The notes under the pieces are model-generated. The model worked only from the letters and a program-made list of their open reading frames with translations. It made no database searches and was not told where the DNA came from. From Anaerolineaceae bacterium UBA4775 (GTDB lineage Bacteria > Chloroflexota > Anaerolineae > Anaerolineales > Anaerolineaceae), in contig DHHJ01000032.1 in the NCBI GenBank assembly GCA_002403205.1, positions 1-64,000 on the forward strand: DNA of 64,000 nt, read 5' to 3'. Shown here in pieces: positions 32,953 to 41,820 of the stretch. Position 1 is the first letter of the stretch. Each line of letters starts with the position of its first letter. The position numbers and the translations under genes were made by a program.

Positions 32953-34140
32953 TCAATCATATGAAGAATTCCTGTATAGGGGGGATTTTACAAACTCACC
33001 CAAAACCAAACAAGCCGCGCCGACCGCCCATCGATCATCCCCCCAGGGTTCCACGACCACCTCTGTCGCTTCACCCTGGTAAGGCATTATATTCTCCTTT
33101 ATCGTCTGATGCATTGGCTTAAAAATCCAATCACCAAATCGAACGCCCTCTCCGCCAATGATAATGCGCATCGGAGAGAGAACTGTGATCAAATTAGCGA
33201 TCTGAGCACCAAGTAATGTCCCTGCCTGTGCAAAAACATTCTGGGCATTATTATGATCCGATTCTGCAAGCTGCAACAAATCATCGACACTATCAACCGG
33301 TTCAGAACAAACCTCCCTACCACTGATGAGTAAACCTTCATCACTGACAAGGGTCTCTAAACATCCCCTTTTTCCACAAGCACATTGGCGACCATTGGAA
33401 TGAACCGTGATATGTCCAAATTCACCAGCGCTTTTTACACCTCTGTATATTTGTCCATTGACCACGATACCCATTCCCAGGCCCCTCCCAATGGTGATGG
33501 TTATAAAGTGCTCTAAGTTTTGCCCGGCACCAAATAACTGTTCAGCAACCATCAAAGTGTTGACGTCATTATCCACATAGGTCTTCACACCCACGCGATT
33601 CTGGACCAATTGTGAAAAAGGCACATTACGCCATCTGAAAAATGGCGATGTAATCAGCATTCCCCGATCAAAGTCAACCAAGCCCGCTGCACCGACTCCC
33701 ACACCCAGCAATTTATCTTTTGGAACCTGACTTCTTTTAATTAGCTCTTCTGTCAGGTTTCCAATAAGGTCGGCTACCGATTCTGGCGTTTTTGAGACTA
33801 GCTTCATGTTGTACCGCTCAATAATTTCCCCAACAAAATTGACTAGCACACCGATAAGGGTATTCTCTGTCAATTTAATTCCTACGGCATAACCACCACT
33901 GGGATTCAGCGCCAATAAAATCGGCTTTCTTCCACCCTTTGATTCCCCCATTTCTTTTTCAAAAATAAGGCCATCCGCAATGATCTGCGCGCTGATCCCC
34001 GTCAAAGTTGCCGAGCTTAAACCCGTGACCTTAGCCAGCTCCGCCCGAGACACAGGTCCAATTTCTTTGATTTTATTCAGGATGATCGAGTAATTGATCG
34101 CCCGAATGAGATCTTTTGAACCTCGTTTTGATGTTACCAT
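32953..34140 (-). CDS. ROK-family transcriptional regulator (NagC/XylR type)
   Basis: 395 aa from ATG 34140. An N-terminal winged helix (about 15-65, SRAELAKVTGLSSATLTGIS) is followed by a ROK sugar-kinase-like domain. The zinc-site motif is CACGKRGCLE, and GRGLGMGIVVNG and VGVGAAGLVDFD are the nucleotide/sugar-fold motifs. It probably senses a gluco-oligosaccharide or glucose and represses the downstream importer and hydrolase genes. A strong palindrome just upstream (34247-34268) is the probable operator. Confidence 0.92.
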   Translation of the reverse strand: MVTSKRGSKDLIRAINYSIILNKIKEIGPVSRAELAKVTGLSSATLTGISAQIIADGLIFEKEMGESKGGRKPILLALNPSGGYAVGIKLTENTLIGVLVNFVGEIIERYNMKLVSKTPESVADLIGNLTEELIKRSQVPKDKLLGVGVGAAGLVDFDRGMLITSPFFRWRNVPFSQLVQNRVGVKTYVDNDVNTLMVAEQLFGAGQNLEHFITITIGRGLGMGIVVNGQIYRGVKSAGEFGHITVHSNGRQCACGKRGCLETLVSDEGLLISGREVCSEPVDSVDDLLQLAESDHNNAQNVFAQAGTLLGAQIANLITVLSPMRIIIGGEGVRFGDWIFKPMHQTIKENIMPYQGEATEVVVEPWGDDRWAVGAACLVLGEFVKSPLYRNSSYD

Positions 34141-34184
34141 TTTAACTTTCTTTATTTAGTGAATTAACTTATTGAATAATATAC

Positions 34185-34268
34185 AGCTTTTGTGCAGGCT
34201 TGTCAAGGTTTTTTAGTATTATTCCTCCTTTAACCAGAAAATTCCGATTTGTGCACATCTGCACAAAT
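34185..34268. promoter_or_regulatory. Probable ROK operator (ATTTGTGCA-N4-TGCACAAAT) plus half site
   Basis: A perfect 9-bp inverted repeat with a 4-base spacer (34247-34255 / 34260-34268) lies about 107 bases upstream of the ROK start. A further half site TTTTGTGCA sits at 34188-34196. This suggests autoregulation through two sites. Confidence 0.6.
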
Positions 34269-34296
34269 TAGCTATTTCCACCCAAAGTATGAAAGC

Positions 34297-35514
34297 TTAA
34301 GTTTTCACTACGTTGTCCCGGTGCTGGCTTTGTTTAAGCCGCCGAAAGGCGATCACGGCCAGCAACCCGATCAGCGCACCGACCAGCCAGGGAGACCGGG
34401 GGCTGATCTGGTCGCTTAAAAACCCGCCCATCACCGGGCTGATCCCGGCGGCCACATTCCAGGAGAGGCCGTAAAGGCTCATATAGCGTCCGCGCTTGTC
34501 GACGGGTGCCAGGTTGGCCGCATGCGCACTGGCACGCGGCACAACCACCAGTTCCCCCATGGTCATGACCACCATCGCCAGCCAAAAACCCCAAAAACCA
34601 TTCGAAACCGCAATCAGTAAAGGCGCAAACACATAAAACACCGCGCCCCAGCTCATCACCTGCACCGGCGGATGTTTTTTGGTTGCCCGCGTCACCAGCA
34701 CCTGGAAGAACACCACCATCAGGGCATTGGTCGTCGGCAGCCAGCCATACAGCTGCTCGCGGATCCCGTACTGGGTCTTAAGGTACACCGACAGCAGCAC
34801 CCACACCAGCGCCGCGACCATCTGTACCAGGGTGAACGCCCCCACCAGGCCCATGAACGGCCTGTCCCGCAGGGCCGACCAGTAACCCTGCAATTGCCGC
34901 CGCAGGGACGCGTTTTCCAGCGCGACTTCCCTGGGGAGCGTCTCCCGCGCGAAGAGCAGCAGCATCAGCCCGTAAGTGATCAACCCGGCTGCTGCGCCAT
35001 ACATCCCGTAGCTATATGACCGCGAGAGAACAAACCCGCCAATGGCCGGCCCGGCCGCCACGCCGACATTGCGCGCCATGCGGATCAGGGCATAGGCATC
35101 GGCTCGTTTGCCCATCGGGAACAGGTCGGCCAGCATGGCATCTGTCCCCACATTGTACAGGGGTGAAAAGATCCCGCTTGAGCCCAGGATCACAGCAAAA
35201 GCCAGGTAGGTGCTGGCACGGCTGAGGAGGAAATAGCTCAACCCTGCCCCCACCAGGCCCACCACCATCGCGCCCTTGCGCCCCAGCCGGTCGATGATCG
35301 GCCCCGCCAGGATCGACGAAACCAGGCCGGTGGCCGCATTGATCGTCATCAGGCTGGTGACCGCCACCAGGGGCAGGTCCAGGGTCTCACTGGCATAGAT
35401 CATCAGGAACGGCCAGATCATCGTCGTCCCGATGGTCGAGAACATCATCCCGGCGAACATCAGCCAGAACTGTTTGGGGAAATCGGTGTAATCCCGCCGC
35501 AGGCGTGTGAACAT
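34297..35514 (-). CDS. MFS transporter (drug/efflux-like)
   Basis: 405 aa with 12 predicted membrane helices. The conserved loop 2-3 motif of the major facilitator superfamily is visible as GPIIDRLGRKGAM (about 71-83). The C-terminal half has a NLAPVDKRGRYMSLYGLSWN segment like YfcJ/DHA1-type exporters. Substrate cannot be inferred. The gene begins at ATG 35514 directly behind a TATAAT. High GC sets it off from the AT-rich sugar locus next door. Confidence 0.9.
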   Translation of the reverse strand: MFTRLRRDYTDFPKQFWLMFAGMMFSTIGTTMIWPFLMIYASETLDLPLVAVTSLMTINAATGLVSSILAGPIIDRLGRKGAMVVGLVGAGLSYFLLSRASTYLAFAVILGSSGIFSPLYNVGTDAMLADLFPMGKRADAYALIRMARNVGVAAGPAIGGFVLSRSYSYGMYGAAAGLITYGLMLLLFARETLPREVALENASLRRQLQGYWSALRDRPFMGLVGAFTLVQMVAALVWVLLSVYLKTQYGIREQLYGWLPTTNALMVVFFQVLVTRATKKHPPVQVMSWGAVFYVFAPLLIAVSNGFWGFWLAMVVMTMGELVVVPRASAHAANLAPVDKRGRYMSLYGLSWNVAAGISPVMGGFLSDQISPRSPWLVGALIGLLAVIAFRRLKQSQHRDNVVKT

Positions 35515-35521
35515 GGGGAGT

Positions 35522-35527
35522 ATTATA
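35522..35527 (-). promoter_or_regulatory. -10 element of a leaderless promoter
   Basis: On the minus strand TGTTATAAT (extended -10) is followed by seven bases (ACTCCCC) and ATG 35514. No Shine-Dalgarno sequence lies between. Confidence 0.6.
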
Positions 35528-35663
35528 ACAAAGTTGCGCTATGAACCAGGGTTAACCCTGCGGAGTATGCCGATACGCACCATGCGATCGTTTCTCAGGC
35601 CAAGGCCTGAGAGCGCGTCGCCATTTTTTAGACCAGGTCAATCCAGGAAGTATTAATTAAAGG

Positions 35664-36014
35664 TCACCCCAAATAAAACAGCTGATGCCCCACAAAGATC
35701 AGCCGCGTGGGGCGGGTGCAGGCAGCCACATCCGGCAGCGCAGCCAGCAATGCCGCCACGTAGACCCCGTTAAAGGGTGAAAATTCCTCACAGATGGCCG
35801 TGCCTGTCAGCTCGCGCCGGTCCATCAGCGCACTGAAGGCGTCTTCCAGCGTCTCCCGCTGGATCACGCGCGGCTTGCCGCTCACCGCTGGCGACAGCAC
35901 CACCCCCGCATCGTCCACCGCCTCGATCGCAAACGGGCGACCGCGCTCCAGGGTTTTCAGCTCGCGCCCGTGCAGCGTGCGGATGTTGGGCCAGAATTGC
36001 TCCCGCGTCAACAT
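35664..36014 (-). CDS. Conserved-looking hypothetical protein
   Basis: 116 aa from ATG 36014 with GAGGG in front. It begins MLTREQFWPNIRTLHGRELK and is soluble and alpha/beta in composition, with a Thr-Ala-Cys turn and no recognisable motif. It is not related by sequence to its neighbours. A real gene is supported by base composition, a ribosome site and absence of a better frame. The function is unknown. Confidence 0.55.
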   Translation of the reverse strand: MLTREQFWPNIRTLHGRELKTLERGRPFAIEAVDDAGVVLSPAVSGKPRVIQRETLEDAFSALMDRRELTGTAICEEFSPFNGVYVAALLAALPDVAACTRPTRLIFVGHQLFYLG

Positions 36015-36233
36015 GCCCTCAACCCCTGGCTTTTGCCCGCTGTTATGTGAAATGGTGAAAAATCTGTTGCTGTGTGATCCATCGCCCTCTTTCGGCCGTT
36101 GTTGTCCTGGCCTCGATTATACACGATCCCGCCCGCCAAAATGGATATCAAACAAATTCACTTCCTCATCCCTCATCCCCAATCCCTATTACCTCATACC
36201 GTCATTCCAATCACCTCAACACCGCCAGGCGGG

Positions 36234-36239
36234 TATAAT
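36234..36239 (+). promoter_or_regulatory. -10 element of a leaderless promoter
   Basis: TATAAT, seven bases (TTCACCC), then ATG 36247. No ribosome binding site. Confidence 0.6.
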
Positions 36240-36246
36240 TTCACCC

Positions 36247-36930
36247 ATGACACCCTCCTCCCCCAACATCTCCCAGATCATCCGCTCAAACCGGAAGACC
36301 TTCGGCCTGGAGATCACCCCCGACGGCCGGTTGATCGTGCGTGCCCCCAAAGCCGCCACCCAGGCCCAGATTAAAGCAGTCGTAGCCCAAAAATCCGCCT
36401 GGATCGCCAAAACCCGGGCGCGCCTGGCAGCGCAGTACCCCCAGCGCCAGCCCAGAACCTTCACCGAGGGTGAGACCTTCTGGTACCTGGGTGAGCAGTA
36501 CCCCCTGCGCCTGACCGACCGGGTGCGCCCCACGCTGGACCTCAACGGGGCCTTCCACCTCTCCCGCCAGGCGCACAGCCGGGCCAGGCAGGTCTTCATC
36601 GATTGGTACCGGGCAGAGACCCGCCAGATCACCCTCAGCCTGATGGAAACCTACCTTCAGCAATATGGCTTTAAGGTGAACGGGGTCCGCATCACCAGCG
36701 CCCGCACCCGCTGGGGAAGCTGTTCAGGGAAGGGCAACCTGAACTTCACCTATCGCTTATGCATGGCGCCCTTGCTTGTGGTGGAATACGTCGTCGTCCA
36801 CGAACTGGTTCACCTCAAAATCCCCAATCACAGCCGGCACTTTTGGGCCGAAGTTGCCCGGATCAACCCCGCCTGGCAGGAGTCCCGCGCCTGGCTCAAA
36901 CGGCATGGGCACCTGCTCACACTTGATTGA
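36247..36930 (+). CDS. YgjP-like zinc metallopeptidase (SprT/M48-like, DUF45)
   Basis: 227 aa. The N-terminal half holds strands with IIRSNRKTFGLEITPDGRLI. The C-terminal half carries RWGSCS (about 155-160) and the zinc motif HELVHL (185-190) with NHSRHFW (194-200) giving the third ligand. This is the YgjP/DUF45 family, often found beside type I restriction systems, though none is seen here. Start 36247 is set by the TATAAT upstream; a longer upstream frame has no coding similarity. Confidence 0.92.
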   Translation: MTPSSPNISQIIRSNRKTFGLEITPDGRLIVRAPKAATQAQIKAVVAQKSAWIAKTRARLAAQYPQRQPRTFTEGETFWYLGEQYPLRLTDRVRPTLDLNGAFHLSRQAHSRARQVFIDWYRAETRQITLSLMETYLQQYGFKVNGVRITSARTRWGSCSGKGNLNFTYRLCMAPLLVVEYVVVHELVHLKIPNHSRHFWAEVARINPAWQESRAWLKRHGHLLTLD

Positions 36931-37062
36931 CCTATCCCTTTAAAACGAACGTTAACCCCCTGATAACCAAATTGCAAACGGGCCACAACCTGCCCTTGAC
37001 CCAAATTGTGTAGAATAACCCTTAAACAGCAGTTAAGCCACTTCACAAACGGAGCGTGACGG

Positions 37063-37497
37063 ATGAGCGCACAGGTTAAGCAAAAAGTACTTTTCTTATG
37101 CACAGGTAATTCCTGCCGCAGCCAAATGGCTGAAGCCTGGCTGCGCACCTTGGGCGGTGAACGTTTCGAGGTCTTCAGCGCCGGGCTGGAGCCGCACGGC
37201 GTCAACCCCTACACCATCAGGGTGATGGAGGAGGTCAATGTCGATATGGGCTCGCACCGCTCAAAACACATGGACGAATACATCGGCCGGGTTGAGTTTG
37301 GCTACCTGATCACCGTGTGCGGGAACGCAGATGAACGCTGCCCCTACTTCCCCGGGATGGGAGAGCGCCTGCACTGGCCCTTTGAAGACCCTGCCGCTTT
37401 CGTCGGCCCGGAACCAGACAAACTGAACGCCTTCCGCACAGTGCGCGACCAGATCAAAGCCCGCATTCAGTCCTGGCTGGCTGAAACCAATCCATAG
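37063..37497 (+). CDS. arsC: Arsenate reductase ArsC (thioredoxin-coupled, LMW-PTP fold)
   Basis: 144 aa. The P-loop is FLCTGNSCRSQM with C13 and arginine, and the redox pair C86/C93 is in VCGNADERCPYFPG, as in the Staphylococcus/Bacillus ArsC. It reduces arsenate to arsenite using thioredoxin. GGAG precedes the ATG, and a TAGAAT at 37012 may be the promoter -10. No arsenite exporter or ArsR is adjacent, so the gene stands alone here. Confidence 0.92.
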   Translation: MSAQVKQKVLFLCTGNSCRSQMAEAWLRTLGGERFEVFSAGLEPHGVNPYTIRVMEEVNVDMGSHRSKHMDEYIGRVEFGYLITVCGNADERCPYFPGMGERLHWPFEDPAAFVGPEPDKLNAFRTVRDQIKARIQSWLAETNP

Positions 37498-37580
37498 CCA
37501 CAGCACCCGTTCGAGTTTGCCAGTCAGCCAGCCTGGCAGAGGTGGAGTGCTTCAGAAAGTCACCCTCAGTATTAACCAAA

Positions 37581-37610
37581 AGAGACGCCCCGGCGGGCGT
37601 CTCTCATTTT
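37581..37610. terminator. Bidirectional terminator
   Basis: AGAGACGCCC (37581-37590) pairs with GGGCGTCTCT (37595-37604) with a CGGC loop, then CATTTT. A TTTT run also exists on the minus strand. It lies between the converging arsC and pepF genes. Confidence 0.8.
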
Positions 37611-37657
37611 CTTAAGGTCTGCTGCGTTGCCGGCCGGCTCGCAGATCAAACCCGTCC

Positions 37658-39454
37658 CTACAGTTCGCAGTAGCGGTCAACCCTTTGGGCAACCACATCC
37701 AGGCTGTCTGCCCAGAATGCCTTCGAGCGGATATCGATATCAAAGCGGGCAGCCAGTTCCGCTGCCGGTGCCTCCCCTGTGGATGACAGCAAGCGCTTAT
37801 AATCCGGGATGAAATCCGCCCCGCGCTGCTTGTAGATGGCGTACAAACCCACCCCAAACAGCATCCCAAAGGCATAGGGGAAGTTGTAGAAAGACAGCCC
37901 GGCGTAATAGTAATGCGGCTTCCAGGTCCACATGAACTTATGCCGGTAGTCCGCATCCAAACCCTCACCATAGGTCTGCGCCTGGGCGTCTTCCATGATC
38001 TCACACAGCTCATCTGCGCTCAGCTCCGATGTTGCCCGGCGTTCAAACACCTCTCTCTCAAACAGGAAGCGGGAATAAATATCCACAATCACCTGGGCAT
38101 TGCCGATCAAGGCGGTCTCCAGCAGGGCTAATTCCGCCTGGGGATCGCTGATCGTATCCATGATCGCATTGAACACGATCGTCTCGCACATGATCGAAGC
38201 GGTTTCTGCCATCGTCATGGGGGTTCGCCGCTGAAGCGGCGTCTTGCCGGCTTCAAACATATTGAAATTGTGATATCCATGGCCCAGCTCGTGTGCTATG
38301 GTCATCACCTGGTCAAGCGAGCCGTCAAAATTGCATAAAATGCGGGATTCCTTCACCCCCGGCACAGACATGCAAAAAGCGCCGCCGCGTTTGCCCGGTC
38401 GTTGTTCAGCATCGATCCAGCGGTTCTCAAAGGCGGTTTGGGCAAAGGTTTTCAGCTCCGGGGAGAATTTTTCAAAATTCGCCATGATGAAATCGGCAGC
38501 TTCAGGGAATGTGTAGGTCTTTTCAAGCTTGCCGGCGGGCGCAAACAGGTTCCACCAGGGCAACGCTTCCTGGTTGAAGCGGGCAGCCTTGGCTTTGTAA
38601 TACCGCCTGAAGGTCGGGAAGGAGTCTTTCATCGCCTCCATCATCACATCCAGGGTCTCCCGGTCGATGCGCGCCTGGTCAATCGGCCCGTGCAGGGCAT
38701 CCACCCGCCCGCGGCGACCGTTCAGTGTGTTCACCCAGCCTTTGATTCCGTTCATGCAGGCAGCCAGCGGCTCTTTGACCGACTCCCAGGCTTCAAACTC
38801 GGCCACATAAGCCCGTTTGCGCACCGCTTCGTCCGGGTGTGAGTACAGGTTGATCAGCGCGGGCATGGGCAGGGTCTTTTCTTCCCCATCCAGCTCAAAT
38901 ATCACCGTCTTTTGCGAGGTGACCGTGCCCTGCAGCTTGCCCCATGCGTTGGACCCCGAAAGGCTCAACTCGCTGGCCAGCACTTCTTCCTTTTCACTCA
39001 TTAAGTACTGACTCTGTTCGGCGATCTCCTTCACCGGGAAGGCATGCGCCCCTGCGCTGCCGCCCAGCGCCAATACCGAGGGCAGTACCTCCCTGAACTG
39101 GCCTACCCACGCTTCCAAAAGGACGTTGACCTTCTCAATTTCAACCATCACCTGGTCAAATTGCGAATTCATGCGCATGGCCTGCTGGTTGTAAGAATCG
39201 GTTGAAATAAACGAGTGAAAATAAGCGTTAATGGTGGCGGCCTTCACCATCAAGGCATTGATTTCATCCACCATATCGCTGATGGCTGCGTTGACCTGTT
39301 CAGGGGGTGTGGTCACAGCGATGCCAACCCATTCCTGTTCGTAGCGGGTTCGCAATGCGCCGGTAGCATCCTTAACCCAGGCGATATCCTGGGCCAATTC
39401 GGGCGATTCCAGCCCTGCGTACACATTTGATAGGTCCCAACGGGGGGGTGTCAT
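37658..39454 (-). CDS. pepF: Oligoendopeptidase F family metallopeptidase (M3)
   Basis: 598 aa from ATG 39454 behind GGAG. Cytoplasmic zinc peptidase of the M3 family with the HELGHGYHNF motif at about 385-394; the third ligand is the downstream EtaS segment (MAETASIMCE). N-terminal helical lid of about 200 residues. It degrades 7-17-residue peptides in the cytoplasm. It fits peptide fermentation. Length is normal for the family. Confidence 0.93.
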   Translation of the reverse strand: MTPPRWDLSNVYAGLESPELAQDIAWVKDATGALRTRYEQEWVGIAVTTPPEQVNAAISDMVDEINALMVKAATINAYFHSFISTDSYNQQAMRMNSQFDQVMVEIEKVNVLLEAWVGQFREVLPSVLALGGSAGAHAFPVKEIAEQSQYLMSEKEEVLASELSLSGSNAWGKLQGTVTSQKTVIFELDGEEKTLPMPALINLYSHPDEAVRKRAYVAEFEAWESVKEPLAACMNGIKGWVNTLNGRRGRVDALHGPIDQARIDRETLDVMMEAMKDSFPTFRRYYKAKAARFNQEALPWWNLFAPAGKLEKTYTFPEAADFIMANFEKFSPELKTFAQTAFENRWIDAEQRPGKRGGAFCMSVPGVKESRILCNFDGSLDQVMTIAHELGHGYHNFNMFEAGKTPLQRRTPMTMAETASIMCETIVFNAIMDTISDPQAELALLETALIGNAQVIVDIYSRFLFEREVFERRATSELSADELCEIMEDAQAQTYGEGLDADYRHKFMWTWKPHYYYAGLSFYNFPYAFGMLFGVGLYAIYKQRGADFIPDYKRLLSSTGEAPAAELAARFDIDIRSKAFWADSLDVVAQRVDRYCEL

Positions 39455-39625
39455 CTACATCTCCTTCTATGCAAGAAAAGTTTGATTGTATTTATCAGCC
39501 CAATTATAAGACGATTTTCCCCACCGGGTTATGCGACCAGACGATAAATGCTCCCGCCCGGTCACCCACCCCTGCACCAATCTAAAGAGCGCACCCCAGA
39601 TTGACCGGTCAGCCCGCCAGAACCA

Positions 39626-40519
39626 TCAGCCCAGCGCAATGGCGCGGGTTAGGGCGTCCACGATCTCCCCCTCCTGCCCTTCGCAATCCACACCACCGAT
39701 GTGGATGCTTTGCTTCGTCTTTCCATGAAAATCGCTGCCGCAGGTCAGCAGCAGATCGTTGGCCAGCACAGCCTGCCGGTAAAACGCCGCCTGCTTGTGG
39801 GTGTGATAGCTGCTGTACACCTCAAGGCCTGCGATGCCCGCTGCAACGATCGCCTGCAACAAGACCGGGTCTTCTTTAATATTTACCCCGGGATGTGCAA
39901 GAACAGTCACGCCGTGGTTCGATTGAAGCAAATCAATCGCTTCGCCCAGGTTCATAAAACGCATCGGAACGTCAGCGGGCTTCCCTTGGGCGCAGTAATC
40001 CCAGTAAAAATTCACAAAAGGGTTATCGCTTCGCTCGCCATTACCCCGGTAGGGGTCTAAAAGCGGGTTTTTTGCCTCAGCATCGTACATCAGAGCGGCT
40101 TCAGCGATCATCTCACCGGTGACCACGCCGTCAAAAACCAGTTCTTCAATCACCCGGTCATCAAATTCAATCCCCAACTGGCGCACCAGGGCCATCAACC
40201 GGGCTGAATTGGCCTTTTCTTGCTGATGCAGATCTGCCTCAATGTGGGCAAACACCGCGGCGGAGTGGTCCATCCCATACCCCAGCAGATGCAGGTTGAC
40301 GCCTTCAAATATGCAATCCAGCTCGATCGCCGGGATGACCGTCAGGCCGGTCCCCTCAGCAGACTTCAGCGCCACTGAGATGCCCCTGACCGCGTTGTGG
40401 TCGGCAATTGCCAAATGGGTCAGCCCGGCCTGCAACCCCCGCGCCACCAGTTCTTCAGGTGAAAAATCCCCATCGCTGCTGTAATGGGAATGTATGTGCA
40501 AATCAATCGTCGCCATCAT
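39626..40519 (-). CDS. PHP-domain metal-dependent phosphoesterase
   Basis: 297 aa from ATG 40519 (or 40516). The start has the PHP metal motif DLHIHSHYSSDG, followed by IADHNAV, and the C-terminal CGSDFHG completes the trinuclear site. The family contains histidinol-phosphatase, 3',5'-nucleoside bisphosphate phosphatases (YciV/TrpH-like) and polymerase editing domains; the TrpH-like form is most similar in design. The upstream extension to 40588 lacks conserved residues. Weak ribosome site. Confidence 0.85.
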   Translation of the reverse strand: MMATIDLHIHSHYSSDGDFSPEELVARGLQAGLTHLAIADHNAVRGISVALKSAEGTGLTVIPAIELDCIFEGVNLHLLGYGMDHSAAVFAHIEADLHQQEKANSARLMALVRQLGIEFDDRVIEELVFDGVVTGEMIAEAALMYDAEAKNPLLDPYRGNGERSDNPFVNFYWDYCAQGKPADVPMRFMNLGEAIDLLQSNHGVTVLAHPGVNIKEDPVLLQAIVAAGIAGLEVYSSYHTHKQAAFYRQAVLANDLLLTCGSDFHGKTKQSIHIGGVDCEGQEGEIVDALTRAIALG

Positions 40520-40595
40520 GTTTTTTTGCTTAGGCCGCGATTCCCTCGAGTGGTAATCCTCGAAAAACGTCCTGTTACCCTTTCGCAATTCTAAT

Positions 40596-40712
40596 CAGCT
40601 ACCAGCCACCAGCTACTTGCTACCAACCACCCGCTACTCACGACCAGCTTTCAGCTTTATTCTTCCTTCTTTCCTACCGGCTACCAACTAAAAGCTGCCA
40701 ACCACCAGCTAT
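40596..40712. repeat. 'CTACCAGCCACCAGCTA' low-complexity repeat
   Basis: Repeated CTACCA, CCACCAGCTA and CTACCAAC units fill the gap between the PHP and Mth938-like genes. They contain no gene. Confidence 0.75.
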
Positions 40713-40713
40713 T

Positions 40714-41097
40714 TCAGCAGGTCCCGTGCGCCAGCAGGGCCACCGCTTTCCCCTCCCTGGCCAGGCGGTTATACACCTGGCAGGCTTTGGGCGTCTTCTC
40801 GATGATCAGCTCCTCAACCCCCGCGGCTTTGACCACCTGCCGGGTCTTGTCCGTCACCCGGATGGCGCCGTTGACACCGTTGCCGATCACCAGGATCTTC
40901 ACCTCCGGGCCCAGCGCAGGCCGGACCATCTTGGGCGTCAACCGGTGCCCCTCGCGTTCCTTCCACGCGGACACCCTGCCTCCCACAATGCAGATATCCT
41001 TGCCCACTCCCCGGCCATCTGCCGAATGCACCTGTCCGCTTACCCTGAAAACACCCCACTCAAAGCTTTCGATCGGGCCTTCTGAATCTGTGAACAT
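40714..41097 (-). CDS. Mth938-like domain protein
   Basis: 127 aa from ATG 41097 behind GGAAGGA. Matches the Mth938/DUF498 style with the pattern PEVKILVIGNGVNGAIRV, TPKACQVYNRLAREG and a C-terminal ALLAHGTC. The family fold is small alpha/beta and its function is unsettled. No operon partner. Confidence 0.85.
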   Translation of the reverse strand: MFTDSEGPIESFEWGVFRVSGQVHSADGRGVGKDICIVGGRVSAWKEREGHRLTPKMVRPALGPEVKILVIGNGVNGAIRVTDKTRQVVKAAGVEELIIEKTPKACQVYNRLAREGKAVALLAHGTC

Positions 41098-41229
41098 GGC
41101 CGTCCTTCCACGAGCACCTATGGGGTATCACCGAAAGCCGCCCCACAGGTATAATAAGCCTATATTGATTATAATGTGAACCCGTTTCCGGCAGCAAATC
41201 AGCCTGCCCCAGCATCGAGAAAGGACTCT

Positions 41230-41643
41230 ATGGCGTTTCAGATCACCAAAGAATGGCTCATCAACCTCCCCGAAGAATTCGAGAAACGGGTCGAAGAAGA
41301 TAAGATCATCTTTTGGAAAACCGGAATCACGGTGATCCTCGCCGCCTTTCGAGTACCCGAAGAGACCGGGAAGGTCGTCCTGCTCAACCGCATCCAGGAG
41401 AAAATCCCCGAAAACACCCTCGAGACCCTGGTCTCCACCAAGGGAGAGATCGTCGGGCTGGGCTACACCCAGATCCACAAAGCGCTGGGTGAGAAAAACC
41501 GCCTCTCGCTGTACACTTTCACCGCCAGCGACACATCATGCCTGCAGACCGCCTTCTACCTGGACGATCCGGAAGATTTGCCCTGGGCGAAGTCGGTATG
41601 GGAGGGCCTTGTCTACCTGCCAGATTCCGACCATCCGGCGTAA
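41230..41643 (+). CDS. Hypothetical protein
   Basis: 137 aa from ATG 41230 behind GAAAGGAC; an upstream GTG start (41176) adds only a Pro/Ala-rich extension and is rejected. Alpha/beta composition, no membrane segment, motif TVILAAFRVPEETGKV and a polar end. No family recognised. Two TATAAT-like sequences occur upstream (about 41151 and 41171). It precedes the GIN-domain gene on the same strand by 177 bases. Confidence 0.7.
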   Translation: MAFQITKEWLINLPEEFEKRVEEDKIIFWKTGITVILAAFRVPEETGKVVLLNRIQEKIPENTLETLVSTKGEIVGLGYTQIHKALGEKNRLSLYTFTASDTSCLQTAFYLDDPEDLPWAKSVWEGLVYLPDSDHPA

Positions 41644-41770
41644 ACACCGGCCATTGTTGACCAAATCCTGCTGGACTCATCGTAAACACAAATCCCCAAT
41701 CACGCAACTTTAGAATTATTTATATACGGCTTGTTTTTATTGAATTTATACATATCCTTAGTTAAATTTA

Positions 41771-41779
41771 TGGTATAAT
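41771..41779 (+). promoter_or_regulatory. Extended -10 promoter of the GIN-domain gene
   Basis: TGGTATAAT lies 41 bases before ATG 41821, which has its own GAGGTGA ribosome site. No good -35 is visible, as allowed for extended -10 promoters. Confidence 0.5.
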
Positions 41780-41820
41780 CTGCTCAAGAAAACAAAAAAG
41801 TCTGAAATCGAGGTGATCCG

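Noticed and set aside
35794..36246. Long N-terminal extension of the YgjP-like peptidase
   Set aside because: The extension crosses an antisense gene and a TATAAT directly before ATG 36247 sets the start.
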